64,000 nt of DNA from Saprospiraceae bacterium. Its GTDB lineage: Bacteria > Bacteroidota > Bacteroidia > Chitinophagales > Saprospiraceae. Under the pieces are notes generated by a model that worked only from the letters and a program-made list of their open reading frames with translations, did not search any database and was not told the DNA's origin. The stretch covers positions 1 through 64,000 of the forward strand of contig JALVEE010000267.1 in assembly GCA_027008645.1 (NCBI GenBank). Reading direction: 5' to 3'. Positions 8,337 through 16,253 of the stretch are shown here, in pieces; within the stretch, counting starts at the first letter, position 1, and the number at the start of each line of letters is the position of its first letter. Made by a program: the position numbers and the translations under genes.

Positions 8337-9068
8337 GTGAGAATAATACAGATAACAGATCTTCATATCCACCATGTAGATGAAGTTGTAAATGGCGTAA
8401 ATACCAAAAACAATTTTATCAACATATTGAAAATAGTGGCCAAAATGGACTACGATTTATTGGTTATTACCGGTGATCTAAGCTTTTTTGACGGAAATGA
8501 ACAGGTGTATTTTTGGATAAAACAACAGTTGGAAAAGTATAATATAAATAATTATCATGTAATCGGAGGTAATCATGACAATGCCGCCATAATGGCTGAA
8601 GTATTTGAAAAAAAACAAAATTTATATAATGATGAATTGTATTACTTCATAGAACCCAATATTGTATTCTTAGATACTATAAAGGGATATTGTAGCGATA
8701 AGCAAATGGATTGGTTTAAAGCTAAAATAAAAGGGATAAAAGGTATTGATCCTGTTGTTTTTATGCATCATCCTCCATTCAAATCAGGTGTTCCACATAT
8801 GGATAGTAAGTATGCATTTCAACAGCCGGAAGAATTCGAAAATATTTGTAAACTGAATTCAAAAAAAATATTTGTTTTCTGCGGACATTATCACAATGAG
8901 ATTTCAATTGTCAAGGACAAAATAAATATGTTTATTACACCATCAGCATATGTACAAATAGATATGTTCAATGAAGAATTTGAAGTTTACCACACTGTTC
9001 CTGCTTTTAGAATCATTGATATTGATGATTCACAACTAAAAACAACCGTCAGATATGTTTTTGATTAA
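8337..9068 (+). CDS. Metallophosphoesterase, cyclic-nucleotide phosphodiesterase-like
   Basis: 243 residues starting at GTG; no nearer ATG precedes the first metal motif. Calcineurin-like phosphoesterase motifs appear in order: DxH ('ITDLHIH', about 6-12), GDxx ('ITGDLS'), GNHD ('VIGGNHDN'), an HH pair ('FMHHPPFKSG') and GHxH ('FCGHYHNE'). These are the ligands of a dinuclear metal centre. Length and motif spacing fit the CpdA / class III cyclic-nucleotide phosphodiesterase group, but the substrate cannot be read from sequence. The 3' end overlaps the DUF3109 gene by 14 bp, so the two are translationally coupled. Confidence 0.88.
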   Translation: MRIIQITDLHIHHVDEVVNGVNTKNNFINILKIVAKMDYDLLVITGDLSFFDGNEQVYFWIKQQLEKYNINNYHVIGGNHDNAAIMAEVFEKKQNLYNDELYYFIEPNIVFLDTIKGYCSDKQMDWFKAKIKGIKGIDPVVFMHHPPFKSGVPHMDSKYAFQQPEEFENICKLNSKKIFVFCGHYHNEISIVKDKINMFITPSAYVQIDMFNEEFEVYHTVPAFRIIDIDDSQLKTTVRYVFD

Positions 9069-9684
9069 AGATATAATTATTAGCGACTCTCTTTTTGAGG
9101 AATATTTTCAATGCGACATGGAAAAATGCAAGGGAGCTTGCTGTTGGGAGGGAGATTATGGAGCACCAATGACACATGGCGAAATAAGGGAAATAGAGAA
9201 GATTTTGGACAAAGTTTTACCGCTTTTACCCGGGAAACACCGGGAAAAAATCAATAGTGAAGGATTCTCCAAATACTATGAAATACCCAAAGATGTGACT
9301 CTCCAAAGTGGTAGAGGTGGTACAGGCGGAGTAGAAAAAGATTTTATCGGTACCAATTTAATGGAAGACGGTTCTTGTGTTTTTTTAGTAAAAAACAATG
9401 AGGGAATTGGGCTTTGTGCTCTTGAAACTCTGTATAGACAAGGTAAAACAGATTGGAAAAAGCCAATTTCCTGTGAATTATTCCCTGTCAGAGTAAACAA
9501 AAGTGAAATACAAGGATTTGAAGCTCTCAACTATTATGAATGGGATTTGTGCAACCAAGCTTGTGGATTGGGCAAAAAGAATAAAATGCCTGTATTTAAG
9601 TTTGTAAAAAACGCAATCATCAGGAAGTATGGTGAGGACTTTTATCACGAAATGGAGATTGCTTTTGAAGAGAGCAAAAAATAA
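9055..9684 (+). CDS. DUF3109 family protein
   Basis: 209 residues. The N-terminal 'FQCDMEKCKGACCWEGDYGA' and later cysteines ('GSCVF', 'GLCALETLYRQGK', 'ISCELFPVR', 'DLCNQACGLG') match the Cys-rich layout of DUF3109 proteins, a conserved Bacteroidota family of unknown function. The Cys pattern suggests a metal or Fe-S centre, which is inference. It overlaps the preceding phosphoesterase by 14 bp and is followed 18 bp later by an ABC permease gene, so it sits inside a four-gene operon. Confidence 0.88.
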   Translation: MFLIKDIIISDSLFEEYFQCDMEKCKGACCWEGDYGAPMTHGEIREIEKILDKVLPLLPGKHREKINSEGFSKYYEIPKDVTLQSGRGGTGGVEKDFIGTNLMEDGSCVFLVKNNEGIGLCALETLYRQGKTDWKKPISCELFPVRVNKSEIQGFEALNYYEWDLCNQACGLGKKNKMPVFKFVKNAIIRKYGEDFYHEMEIAFEESKK

Positions 9685-9702
9685 AAGTGCTATTCAATCC
9701 GG

Positions 9703-10707
9703 ATGAAGAAAAGAAACACCATATGGATATTGATAATTGTATTTCTCCTGCTTTTGCTGATTGGAGTAGTATTTTTGGCTTTATCTGTTGGTCAAATAAA
9801 TTTTTCATTTGCTCAAATATTGGATATTTTATCAAAAAAAGAAGGTGTTGAATATTCTGTATTAGCAAATATACGACTACCAAGGATATTGTTGAGTTTC
9901 GCTGTCGGTGGAGCATTGAGTATTTCCGGTTTGGTTTTGCAGGGAATTTACCGTAATCCATTGGTTGAACCTTATACTTTAGGAATATCCGGAGGTGCGG
10001 CACTTGGTGTTTCTTTTGCTATAGTTTTTGGATTGCAAAATATGTTTTCAGGATTGACATTGCCGGTTTTCGGAATTATTGGAGCTATTGCTATGATAAT
10101 ATTATTGTATGTATTAAGCCTGAGAAAAGAATATCTGAATATCAACAAGGTTTTGCTGACAGGAGTAATGATTAGCTTTATGACATCCTCTATGATTATG
10201 TTTATTATGGCTACTACGACCTCTGAAAATCTACAAAGTATAGTTTTTTGGACTATGGGATCCTTAGAAGAGCCAAATGATTTATTGATTTACTTGGTTT
10301 TTGGAATATCTTTGGTGGGACTGGTCGTCATTTACTTATTCTCCGGTCATCTAAACGCCTTGCGGTTGGGAGAGGCAAATGCAAGATATCTCGGCATTAA
10401 TTCCAGGGCTACTATCAAGATTCTATTTGTTATAGCCTCTATATTAACAGGGGTTAGTGTTTCTATCGCAGGGGTCATTGGATTTGTAGGCTTGATAATA
10501 CCGCAATTATTGAGATATTTGATTGGGTCTGATTTTAGAATTTTGATTATTACAACATATTTGGGTGGAGCTATTTTTTTGATACTTTCAGATATTGTTG
10601 CAAGGACTATTATCGCTCCCAATCAGCTACCGATTGGAGTAATTACCGGAATAATAGGGGGAGCTATTTTTATTATTGCCTTGAGTAAATCAAAACAAGG
10701 GATATGA
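9703..10707 (+). CDS. FecCD/BtuC-type ABC transporter permease
   Basis: 334 residues, almost all hydrophobic, with about ten membrane segments. Family signatures include 'LANIRLPRILLSFAVGGALS', 'GLVLQGIYRNPLVEPYTLGI', 'LRLGEANARYLGINSRATI' and 'GVIGFVGLIIPQLLRYL' (the region contacting the ATPase). This is the inner-membrane channel of importers for siderophores, heme or cobalamin; the substrate is not determinable. The ATPase gene follows with a 4-bp ATGA overlap. No periplasmic binding protein or TonB receptor is adjacent. Confidence 0.93.
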   Translation: MKKRNTIWILIIVFLLLLLIGVVFLALSVGQINFSFAQILDILSKKEGVEYSVLANIRLPRILLSFAVGGALSISGLVLQGIYRNPLVEPYTLGISGGAALGVSFAIVFGLQNMFSGLTLPVFGIIGAIAMIILLYVLSLRKEYLNINKVLLTGVMISFMTSSMIMFIMATTTSENLQSIVFWTMGSLEEPNDLLIYLVFGISLVGLVVIYLFSGHLNALRLGEANARYLGINSRATIKILFVIASILTGVSVSIAGVIGFVGLIIPQLLRYLIGSDFRILIITTYLGGAIFLILSDIVARTIIAPNQLPIGVITGIIGGAIFIIALSKSKQGI

Positions 10708-11507
10708 GTGTACAGATGAAAATAGAAAAAATCGTATGCGGCTACTCCGGTAGTTTTCTACTGAAAGAGGTGAGTTTTGATATTGAAAAAGGGTTATTCA
10801 CAGGAATAATAGGACCAAATGGTTCCGGTAAAACAACGCTTTTCAGGGGTATTACCGGAGATATTGGGCTAAAATCAGGAAATATTTATTTTGAAGGCAA
10901 AAACCTTACATCATTTACGGGCAAACAAAGAGCAAGGAGATTTGCAATAGTTACACAAAAAATAGAAGTCGCAAATATTACAGTTGAGGAATTTGTATTA
11001 CTGGGAAGATTTCCTTACAAAAAACCATTTCAGTTTTTAGAGACAGAAGAAGATTATAGGCTTGCCGGGAAGTATATGAAAATGACAGGTGTCTATAAAT
11101 ATAAAGACAAACTATTTTCAGAACTTAGCGGTGGAGAACAACAATTGGTTTCCATAGCAAAAGCTTTGACACAAGAGCCGGATATTTTGCTTTTGGATGA
11201 GCCTACATCTCATTTGGATATAGCACATCAGGTGAAAATATTGAATCTATTGCAAAAGCTTAATAAAACATTTAAGTTAACTGTAATAATGATTATTCAC
11301 GATTTGAATCTTGCCGGAGAATACTGTGACCATATCATAATGCTTGACAATGGCAGAATACATACCTCAGGATCAGCAAAAGAAGTTCTCAACTACAAAA
11401 ATATCGAAGAAGTGTATAAAACTCCCGTTGTAACCAGGGAAAATCCGATTTCAAAGAAACCGGCAATATTCTTGATTTCCGAGAGGGTATTAAAGGGGAA
11501 AATGTAA
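10704..11507 (+). CDS. FecE/BtuD-type ABC transporter ATPase
   Basis: 267 residues. Walker A 'GPNGSGKTT' (about 37-45), Q-loop 'VTQKIEVANITVEEFVLLGR', ABC signature 'LSGGEQQLVSIAKAL', Walker B 'ILLLDEPTSHLD' and switch His in 'IIHDLNLAGEYCD' are all intact. The sequence type is that of iron-chelate/cobalamin importers. It overlaps the permease gene by 4 bp and should form the ATPase dimer of the same importer. Confidence 0.94.
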   Translation: MSVQMKIEKIVCGYSGSFLLKEVSFDIEKGLFTGIIGPNGSGKTTLFRGITGDIGLKSGNIYFEGKNLTSFTGKQRARRFAIVTQKIEVANITVEEFVLLGRFPYKKPFQFLETEEDYRLAGKYMKMTGVYKYKDKLFSELSGGEQQLVSIAKALTQEPDILLLDEPTSHLDIAHQVKILNLLQKLNKTFKLTVIMIIHDLNLAGEYCDHIIMLDNGRIHTSGSAKEVLNYKNIEEVYKTPVVTRENPISKKPAIFLISERVLKGKM

Positions 11508-11629
11508 TTAGTGTTAAAAAAACATTAAAATCTCTATTCCTCTTTAACTAATAATGATTATATACGTCTATATAGTGTATTTATCTACCGGAAAACAAAT
11601 TTATTTTATAAAATTTAAAGTTGAATAAT

Positions 11630-12013
11630 ATGAAAATTTTAAGTGTTTTTGCTAGTTTTATCTTTGTTGCATTATTTTTACAAAATTCACATGCACAAAT
11701 CGTCTGCCATGTAAATGACGGATACTATTATCATCATAATCATCACAGACATTATAAAAACAAATACAGGTATGACAGAAATTCCATAATTGAATTCAGA
11801 AAACGAATTGACCAAGGAGTATGGTCAGGGGAATTGACTAGAAGTGAAGAAAACTATTTGAAAAGAAAATTGAATCGTTTGGTCAAATACGAAAACAAAG
11901 CTTATAGAAACGGACATATCACAAGGTATGAAAGAAGAAAAATCGAAAAAAGAAAGAGAAATTTAGATAAAGCCATTTACGAGAAAAAACACAATTCGAG
12001 GACGAGATACTGA
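11630..12013 (+). CDS. Small secreted His/Tyr-rich protein
   Basis: 127 residues from the ATG at 11630; an in-frame TTG nine bases upstream is less likely because the signal peptide starts cleanly at 'MKILSVFASFIFVALFLQ', with probable cleavage after 'NSHA'. Just after the signal comes 'CHVNDGYYYHHNHHRHYKNK', an unusual His/Tyr cluster that could bind metal. The rest is a strongly basic helical domain with two similar units, 'FRKRIDQGVWSGELTRSEEN' and 'KYENKAYRNGHITRYERRK'. The family is not recognised with certainty. It follows the importer operon by 113 bp on the same strand. Confidence 0.7.
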   Translation: MKILSVFASFIFVALFLQNSHAQIVCHVNDGYYYHHNHHRHYKNKYRYDRNSIIEFRKRIDQGVWSGELTRSEENYLKRKLNRLVKYENKAYRNGHITRYERRKIEKRKRNLDKAIYEKKHNSRTRY

Positions 12014-12058
12014 TTGGTGGTTGAACAAAAACAGGCATTATTCACAGGTATTCTATTT

Positions 12059-12080
12059 AAGTATATTTCGTTTTTTCGTA
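12059..12080 (+). repeat. Remnant end of the interspersed repeat family
   Basis: GTATATTTCGTTTTTTCG (12061-12078) differs at two positions from the repeat end GTGTATTTCATTTTTTCG seen at 14213, 49275 and elsewhere. No matching partner end is obvious nearby. Confidence 0.4.
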
Positions 12081-12180
12081 TATCCTGACTTTCTTTACTT
12101 TACAAACCTATTGACATATATGGATTTAAAGATGAAAGATCTATAAAACAATTTTATAATATGGTATGGAGCGTTGCTAC

Positions 12181-12231
12181 TTCCCCCTATCATTTTTCGT
12201 AACATAGTAAGAAAAATTATAAGGGGGAGCG
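12181..12231. repeat. Long imperfect hairpin between convergent genes
   Basis: The arm TCCCCCTATCATTTTTC (from 12182) pairs with GAAAAATTATAAGGGGGA (to about 12229) around a 13-base loop. It lies between the convergent small secreted protein (ends 12013) and CvfB-like gene (ends 12287). It could be a bidirectional transcription stop or a decayed mobile palindrome. The rest of 12014-12286 shows nothing else. Confidence 0.5.
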
Positions 12232-12286
12232 CTGAGCTTTTGCGTGATGGATGAGGGGGCAGTTGTGCAGAGAAACAAAAACCTAA

Positions 12287-13120
12287 TCAAACTTTGAGTC
12301 TAATTCCTTCTGCTTCCAGTTCTATAAACTTTTGCTTGTACAAATTGCCCACACCTCTTTTAAAAGCTTTTTTGCTCAAGCCCAAAACCTTTTGGATCAA
12401 TTGAGGAGAGCTCTTATCGGTTATTGCTATAAAACCATTATTTTTCTTTAGAGCATTTATTATAATCTCCGTATTCTTATCAATGCTTTTTCTGTACCCT
12501 ATTGGTTCAAGCATAATATCCAACTTACCATCTGACCTTATCTTCTTAACAAAAGCTTTTATATGTTCTCCCTCCTCAATATGCTTATGAATATTTGTTT
12601 TGAAAATCAAACCCCGGTATTTGTTTTCGACTATTACATTCATACCCAACTCTGTCATGCCAAAAGGTAGGATATCAACCTCTTGACCCACTTTCAGCGC
12701 GATATTTTCAAAACTCAAAAACTTATTTATTTTGCTTGAGCCAATCAATCTCCCCGTGCTTTCATCTTGCAATAAATATACCGGATAAAATTTTCCTACT
12801 TCCATTTTTCTTCCTTGCTCTGCAAAAGGAACCAGCAGATCTTTTGGCAATCCCCAATCCATAAATGCCCCGTAACTATTGACATCAATCGCTTCCAAGT
12901 ACCCGAATTCACCCAGTTTGATTTTTGGGTTCAATATTGTAGCAACTACTCTATCCTCCGAATCTAAATATATAAATACATCCGTTTCTTCTCCCAGAAC
13001 TACATCTTTTGACAAATATGCATTTGGCAGCAAAACCTCATTTTCTTCCTCATCGATCAATATAAAACCGTATTCAGTCGGTCTTGCTGCAACCAATGTA
13101 TTTATTTTCCCGATTTCCAT
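12287..13120 (-). CDS. CvfB-like S1 RNA-binding protein
   Basis: 277 residues. Repeated S1-like beta-barrel segments are visible: an N-terminal 'GFILIDEEENEVLLPNAYL', then 'GEFGYLEAIDVNSYGAFMDW', where the aromatic/Gly pattern is the S1 core, and a third ending in 'KIRSDGKLDIMLEPIGYRK'. The C-terminal 'VLGLSKKAFKRGVGNLYKQK' fits the winged-helix tail of the CvfB/YitL family. These proteins bind RNA and affect virulence or stress regulons in Firmicutes; the role here is unknown. It is transcribed right after trxB with a 5-bp gap. Confidence 0.9.
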   Translation of the reverse strand: MEIGKINTLVAARPTEYGFILIDEEENEVLLPNAYLSKDVVLGEETDVFIYLDSEDRVVATILNPKIKLGEFGYLEAIDVNSYGAFMDWGLPKDLLVPFAEQGRKMEVGKFYPVYLLQDESTGRLIGSSKINKFLSFENIALKVGQEVDILPFGMTELGMNVIVENKYRGLIFKTNIHKHIEEGEHIKAFVKKIRSDGKLDIMLEPIGYRKSIDKNTEIIINALKKNNGFIAITDKSSPQLIQKVLGLSKKAFKRGVGNLYKQKFIELEAEGIRLKV

Positions 13121-13125
13121 TGTAG

Positions 13126-14055
13126 TTAACCTTCCTTTTCAGCTAAATACCTCTCTGCATCAAGGGCTGCCATACAACCTGTACCGGCAGCTGATACTGC
13201 TTGTCTATAAACTTTGTCTTGAACATCTCCACAAGCGAAGACTCCTTCAACATTAGTTTTCATCGTAGATTTTTCAGTAATAATATATCCTTGGTCATCC
13301 AAATCGATATAATCTTTGAAAATATCCGTATTGGGTTTATGTCCAATTGCAACAAAAACCGCTGCAACTTCGATATTTTTTATTTCATCGGTTTTGTTGT
13401 TTCTGACATCAATACTCTCCACGAATTGATCTCCCAAAATTTCTTTAATTTCAGTATTCCAAAGAACTTCAATTTTATCATTTTCAATAACCCTCTTTTG
13501 CATTATCTTTGAGGCTCTCAATTCATCTCTTCTCACAAGCATATATACTTTTTTTACTATTTTTGACAAGTACAATGCTTCTTCTGCTGCTGTATCACCA
13601 CCTCCAACAAGTGCCACATATTGGTCTCTAAAGAAAAAACCATCGCATACTGCGCAGGCAGAAACTCCTTTGTTCATTAGCCTTTTTTCTGATTCCAATC
13701 CTAACCATTTAGCACTCGCTCCTGTAGCTATAATCACAGATTCTGCTTCGATTTCATGCCCCATTTCAGTTACAACCTTATGAGTTTTACCGTTAAAATC
13801 CACACTTGTGATTACTTCCATTCTGACTTCAGCGCCTACTTTTTCCGCCTGCTTTTTGAAATCTTCCATCATTTCAGGTCCCATTACTCCTTCAGGATAA
13901 CCCGGAAAGTTTTCAACATCAGTTGTCATCATCAATTGTCCCCCGGGTTCAGGACCTGTGTAAACAACAGGATTCAAACCTGCTCTTGAAGTATAAATAG
14001 CTGCGGTATATCCGGCAGGACCGCTCCCGATTATCAAACATTTAATTTTTTCCAT
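13126..14055 (-). CDS. trxB: Thioredoxin-disulfide reductase
   Basis: 309 residues, the usual bacterial TrxB length. The N-terminal FAD-binding motif is 'IIGSGPAGYTAAIYTSRAG' (about 8-26). The redox motif is 'CAVCDG' with Cys134 and Cys137. The NADPH-binding motif is 'ALVGGGDTAAEEALYLS', and the C-terminal FAD motif 'GVFACGDVQDKVYRQAVSAA' is intact. It reduces thioredoxin with NADPH in the cytoplasm. It is the first gene of a two-gene operon with the CvfB-like gene. No thioredoxin gene is adjacent. Confidence 0.97.
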   Translation of the reverse strand: MEKIKCLIIGSGPAGYTAAIYTSRAGLNPVVYTGPEPGGQLMMTTDVENFPGYPEGVMGPEMMEDFKKQAEKVGAEVRMEVITSVDFNGKTHKVVTEMGHEIEAESVIIATGASAKWLGLESEKRLMNKGVSACAVCDGFFFRDQYVALVGGGDTAAEEALYLSKIVKKVYMLVRRDELRASKIMQKRVIENDKIEVLWNTEIKEILGDQFVESIDVRNNKTDEIKNIEVAAVFVAIGHKPNTDIFKDYIDLDDQGYIITEKSTMKTNVEGVFACGDVQDKVYRQAVSAAGTGCMAALDAERYLAEKEG

Positions 14056-14212
14056 ATTCTCATTAAAATTTATTCTTAAATATTTTATTTAGTTCAATAC
14101 ATTATGCTTGTTAAACACATTCTTATTTAAATTGTTTTACAGCTATTGAATAAAATGAAACCGAACTGCTCTTTAATAATACCTGAAAGAAAAAAAAGAA
14201 ATACAGCTAATC

Positions 14213-14570
14213 AGGTGCATTTCATTTTTTCGCTTTTCCCTAATAAATCCATAGAAAGATACTATTGCCATTTTTTTATAGATAGTTTGGTTTATATATG
14301 AGAGAGCAAAACCACGACTGTGGTTTAATATGATTAGCCCCGTATGAAATGCGGGGTAAATTTGAGAGGGGATATGAACGCCGAAAGGTGTTCAATTATG
14401 AATTATTATGTTGTGTGGATATTCAACATTCAACCCCTTTGGAGTTGTATTATACTTGCTCGGATACCGCTGGCTTCACGGTTATTCACATTTATCCCCT
14501 GTCGGGGAAATTTTATCTTTCCATAAAATCTATGGATAGAACTCACAATGCGAAAAAATGAAATACACCC
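14213..14570. mobile_element. MITE-like element with six internal hairpins
   Basis: About 357 bp. The 20-base ends GGTGCATTTCATTTTTTCGC (14214-14233) and GCGAAAAAATGAAATACACC (14550-14569) are inverted repeats with one mismatch. A second inner pair is ATCCATAGA (14247-14255) and TCTATGGAT (14529-14537). Between them lie six short hairpins: 14309-14326, 14338-14356 (CCCCG/CGGGG), 14376-14393 (GAAA loop), 14431-14447, 14465-14483 and 14495-14508. There is no transposase; short open frames inside are incidental. It fills most of the trxB / nuclease intergenic region (14056-14663). Mobility is inferred from shape and the other copies. Confidence 0.7.
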
Positions 14571-14597
14571 CTAATCAAAATGAATAGGTGTATTTCA
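14558..14597. repeat. Perfect 12-bp inverted repeat next to the MITE-like element
   Basis: The right end ATGAAATACACC (14558-14569) of the element above is mirrored by GGTGTATTTCAT (14586-14597) after a 16-base gap. This forms a strong hairpin on its own and looks like a second repeat end abutting the first. Confidence 0.6.
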
Positions 14598-14608
14598 TAA
14601 AAATTGTA

Positions 14609-14616
14609 TATATTTG
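14609..14616 (+). promoter_or_regulatory. Candidate -7 element for the bifunctional nuclease gene
   Basis: TATATTTG matches TAnnTTTG exactly and ends 47 bp before the ATG at 14664. It lies just outside the repeat end at 14597, so the repeat may occupy the -33 region. Confidence 0.4.
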
Positions 14617-14663
14617 TATATTATTTGGTATAAGTTTATTTTGTAGTTATAAGATACAGATTA

Positions 14664-15248
14664 ATGAAAAAAATTAAATTGGAAATAATAGCTCTATCTC
14701 ATAGTGTGACTCACTCACATAATTATGCGATTATATTGGGAGAAGTCGGTGGCACCAAAAGATTACCAATAGTGATAGGTGGATTTGAAGCACAAGCTAT
14801 TGCTGTAGCTCTTGAGAATATGATTCCTAACCGTCCTCTAACACACGATTTATTCAAAAACACTTTGGAATCATTCAATATCACTATTAAAGAAGTTATT
14901 ATTCATCAATTAACTGAGGGTATTTTTTATTCAAGCCTAATATGTGAAAAAGACGGAATGGAATACACAATTGATTCCCGGACTTCTGATGCTATCGCAA
15001 TGGCCGTTAGATTCAAAGCACCTATTTATACATATAGCTCTATTATGGAAATTGCAGGGGTAACAATGGAAGATCCTCAAATGGAAAAACCAACTAAAGC
15101 TAAACCTGAAAAAGAAAAACCCAAAACAAAAGATATTTCTGAAATGTCAGTAAAAGCATTAGAAGCCCTATTGGAAAAAGCTCTCCAAAGAGAAGATTAT
15201 GAACACGCAGCAAAGCTTAGAGATGAACTCAATAAAAGAAAGAAATAA
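14664..15248 (+). CDS. Bifunctional nuclease (DUF151) with C-terminal UVR motif
   Basis: 194 residues. Residues of about 1-135 are the DUF151 domain: 'YAIILGEVGGTKRLPIVIGG', 'EAQAIAVALENMIPNRPLTH' and 'YTIDSRTSDAIAMAVRFKAP', the last being the conserved core. A Lys/Pro/Glu-rich linker follows. The C-terminal 'ALEALLEKALQREDYEHAA' and 'KLRDELNKRKK' form a UvrB/UvrC (UVR) helical hairpin like that ending UvrB. Family members have been reported to have RNase/DNase activity in plants and mycobacteria. The UVR tail suggests a protein-protein contact, possibly with nucleotide-repair or Clp-type partners (inference). Confidence 0.92.
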   Translation: MKKIKLEIIALSHSVTHSHNYAIILGEVGGTKRLPIVIGGFEAQAIAVALENMIPNRPLTHDLFKNTLESFNITIKEVIIHQLTEGIFYSSLICEKDGMEYTIDSRTSDAIAMAVRFKAPIYTYSSIMEIAGVTMEDPQMEKPTKAKPEKEKPKTKDISEMSVKALEALLEKALQREDYEHAAKLRDELNKRKK

Positions 15249-15259
15249 ATAATAGTATC

Positions 15260-15283
15260 ACCCGCTTTATTCACGGGTTTTCA
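15260..15283 (+). terminator. Weak terminator-like hairpin after the nuclease gene
   Basis: ACCCG (15260-15264) pairs with CGGGT (15274-15278), followed by a short T run. It begins 12 bases after the stop codon. Confidence 0.45.
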
Positions 15284-15334
15284 TAACGATAGTTAAAATA
15301 GACAATATTATCTTTCTATTGATTTAATAAGGGA

Positions 15335-15357
15335 ATGTGAAAAAATGAAATGTACCC
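15335..15357. repeat. Remnant end of the interspersed repeat family
   Basis: GTGAAAAAATGAAATGTACCC resembles the right end GCGAAAAAATGAAATACACC. No left partner is seen between 15249 and 15485; apart from the hairpins listed, that stretch shows nothing else. Confidence 0.45.
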
Positions 15358-15422
15358 AAAATTTTTACCAAGTAAATAGACACTTCTTTTTTCTATGTAA
15401 AATATTTCTTCCTGGGTATTTA

Positions 15423-15463
15423 AAACAAAAAGAGGAGATTCACTAAAAAAATGCTCTCCTCTT
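15423..15463 (-). terminator. Terminator of the beta-barrel gene
   Basis: Read on the minus strand, AAGAGGAG and CTCCTCTT form an 8-bp stem (15430-15437 with 15456-15463), followed by TTTTGTTTT. It lies 23 bp past the stop of the minus-strand outer membrane protein gene. Confidence 0.7.
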
Positions 15464-15485
15464 ATCAATAATTTTTAAACAATTC

Positions 15486-16076
15486 TTAAAAACTGTATCT
15501 ATATCCTATATTAAATCTATGGTATAAAACGCTTAAGTCTTGTACTTTGGGGTTATAATTCAACTCTTTTGGTGTCTTAGCATTCATATTGAAAGAATAA
15601 GACAAATTGAATCCACTAACAACAAATCCCAACTCCAAATGAGCTCCTAAACCACCTCTTTTTTTCCCTTTGATCAATTCTCCGTTTACTGTTACATCAG
15701 GAGTTCCTGACTGGCTAAAACCAAGACCCAATCCGGCATATGGTTTAAAATTCCCCGTCATAAAAGTGTACCATGCTTTTGCATAATAGGAAGGCAAAGA
15801 ATAAACATTTAATCCCAAAAGACCTGAATTCAATGAAGTGTCAATCGCAACTGTTGCGGTTTTTGTGTATCCTAAACCCACAGCAAAATTGTCGTTCAAT
15901 GAATAACCTATTTCCCCGGTATAAGTTAAACCTCCTTTTGCATAATCAGAAAAATCGCCAATAGGTTTTGCATATCCAATTGTACCTCCAACAAATAATT
16001 TTTCCAAATCAAATTGCGCACTTGCAGTGCTAAAAAATGTAATAAACATTATTACAGCAAAAATAAATTTTTTCAT
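15486..16076 (-). CDS. Outer membrane beta-barrel protein
   Basis: 196 residues from the ATG at 16076. An upstream in-frame ATG would add eleven residues before the signal peptide 'MKKFIFAVIMFITFFSTASA', so the later start is preferred. The mature part has alternating amphipathic strands ending in aromatic residues, such as 'GEIGYSLNDNFAVGLGYTK', 'FKPYAGLGLGFSQSG' and 'HLELGFVVSGFNLSYSFNM', with a terminal 'YHRFNIGYRYSF' typical of BAM-recognised barrels. It is probably an eight-strand OmpA/OmpX-like barrel; the function is unknown. Confidence 0.85.
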   Translation of the reverse strand: MKKFIFAVIMFITFFSTASAQFDLEKLFVGGTIGYAKPIGDFSDYAKGGLTYTGEIGYSLNDNFAVGLGYTKTATVAIDTSLNSGLLGLNVYSLPSYYAKAWYTFMTGNFKPYAGLGLGFSQSGTPDVTVNGELIKGKKRGGLGAHLELGFVVSGFNLSYSFNMNAKTPKELNYNPKVQDLSVLYHRFNIGYRYSF

Positions 16077-16253
16077 AAGTAAAAGTTTTAGTTTTAAAAT
16101 AATTTGCAATGATATAATTATTTTTTTAATATCATCTATATATAATCATTTTTAACATTTATAAAACAATTACATGGTTTTATATTATACCAATATCCAA
16201 ACTTATCTTAATCCTTTTTATAACAATCATCGCGTATAATCATCACGCTAGTT

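Noticed and set aside
14344-14561. Short overlapping frames inside the hairpin-bearing element
   Set aside because: They lie across the palindromes and end near the inverted repeat; composition follows the hairpins rather than protein.
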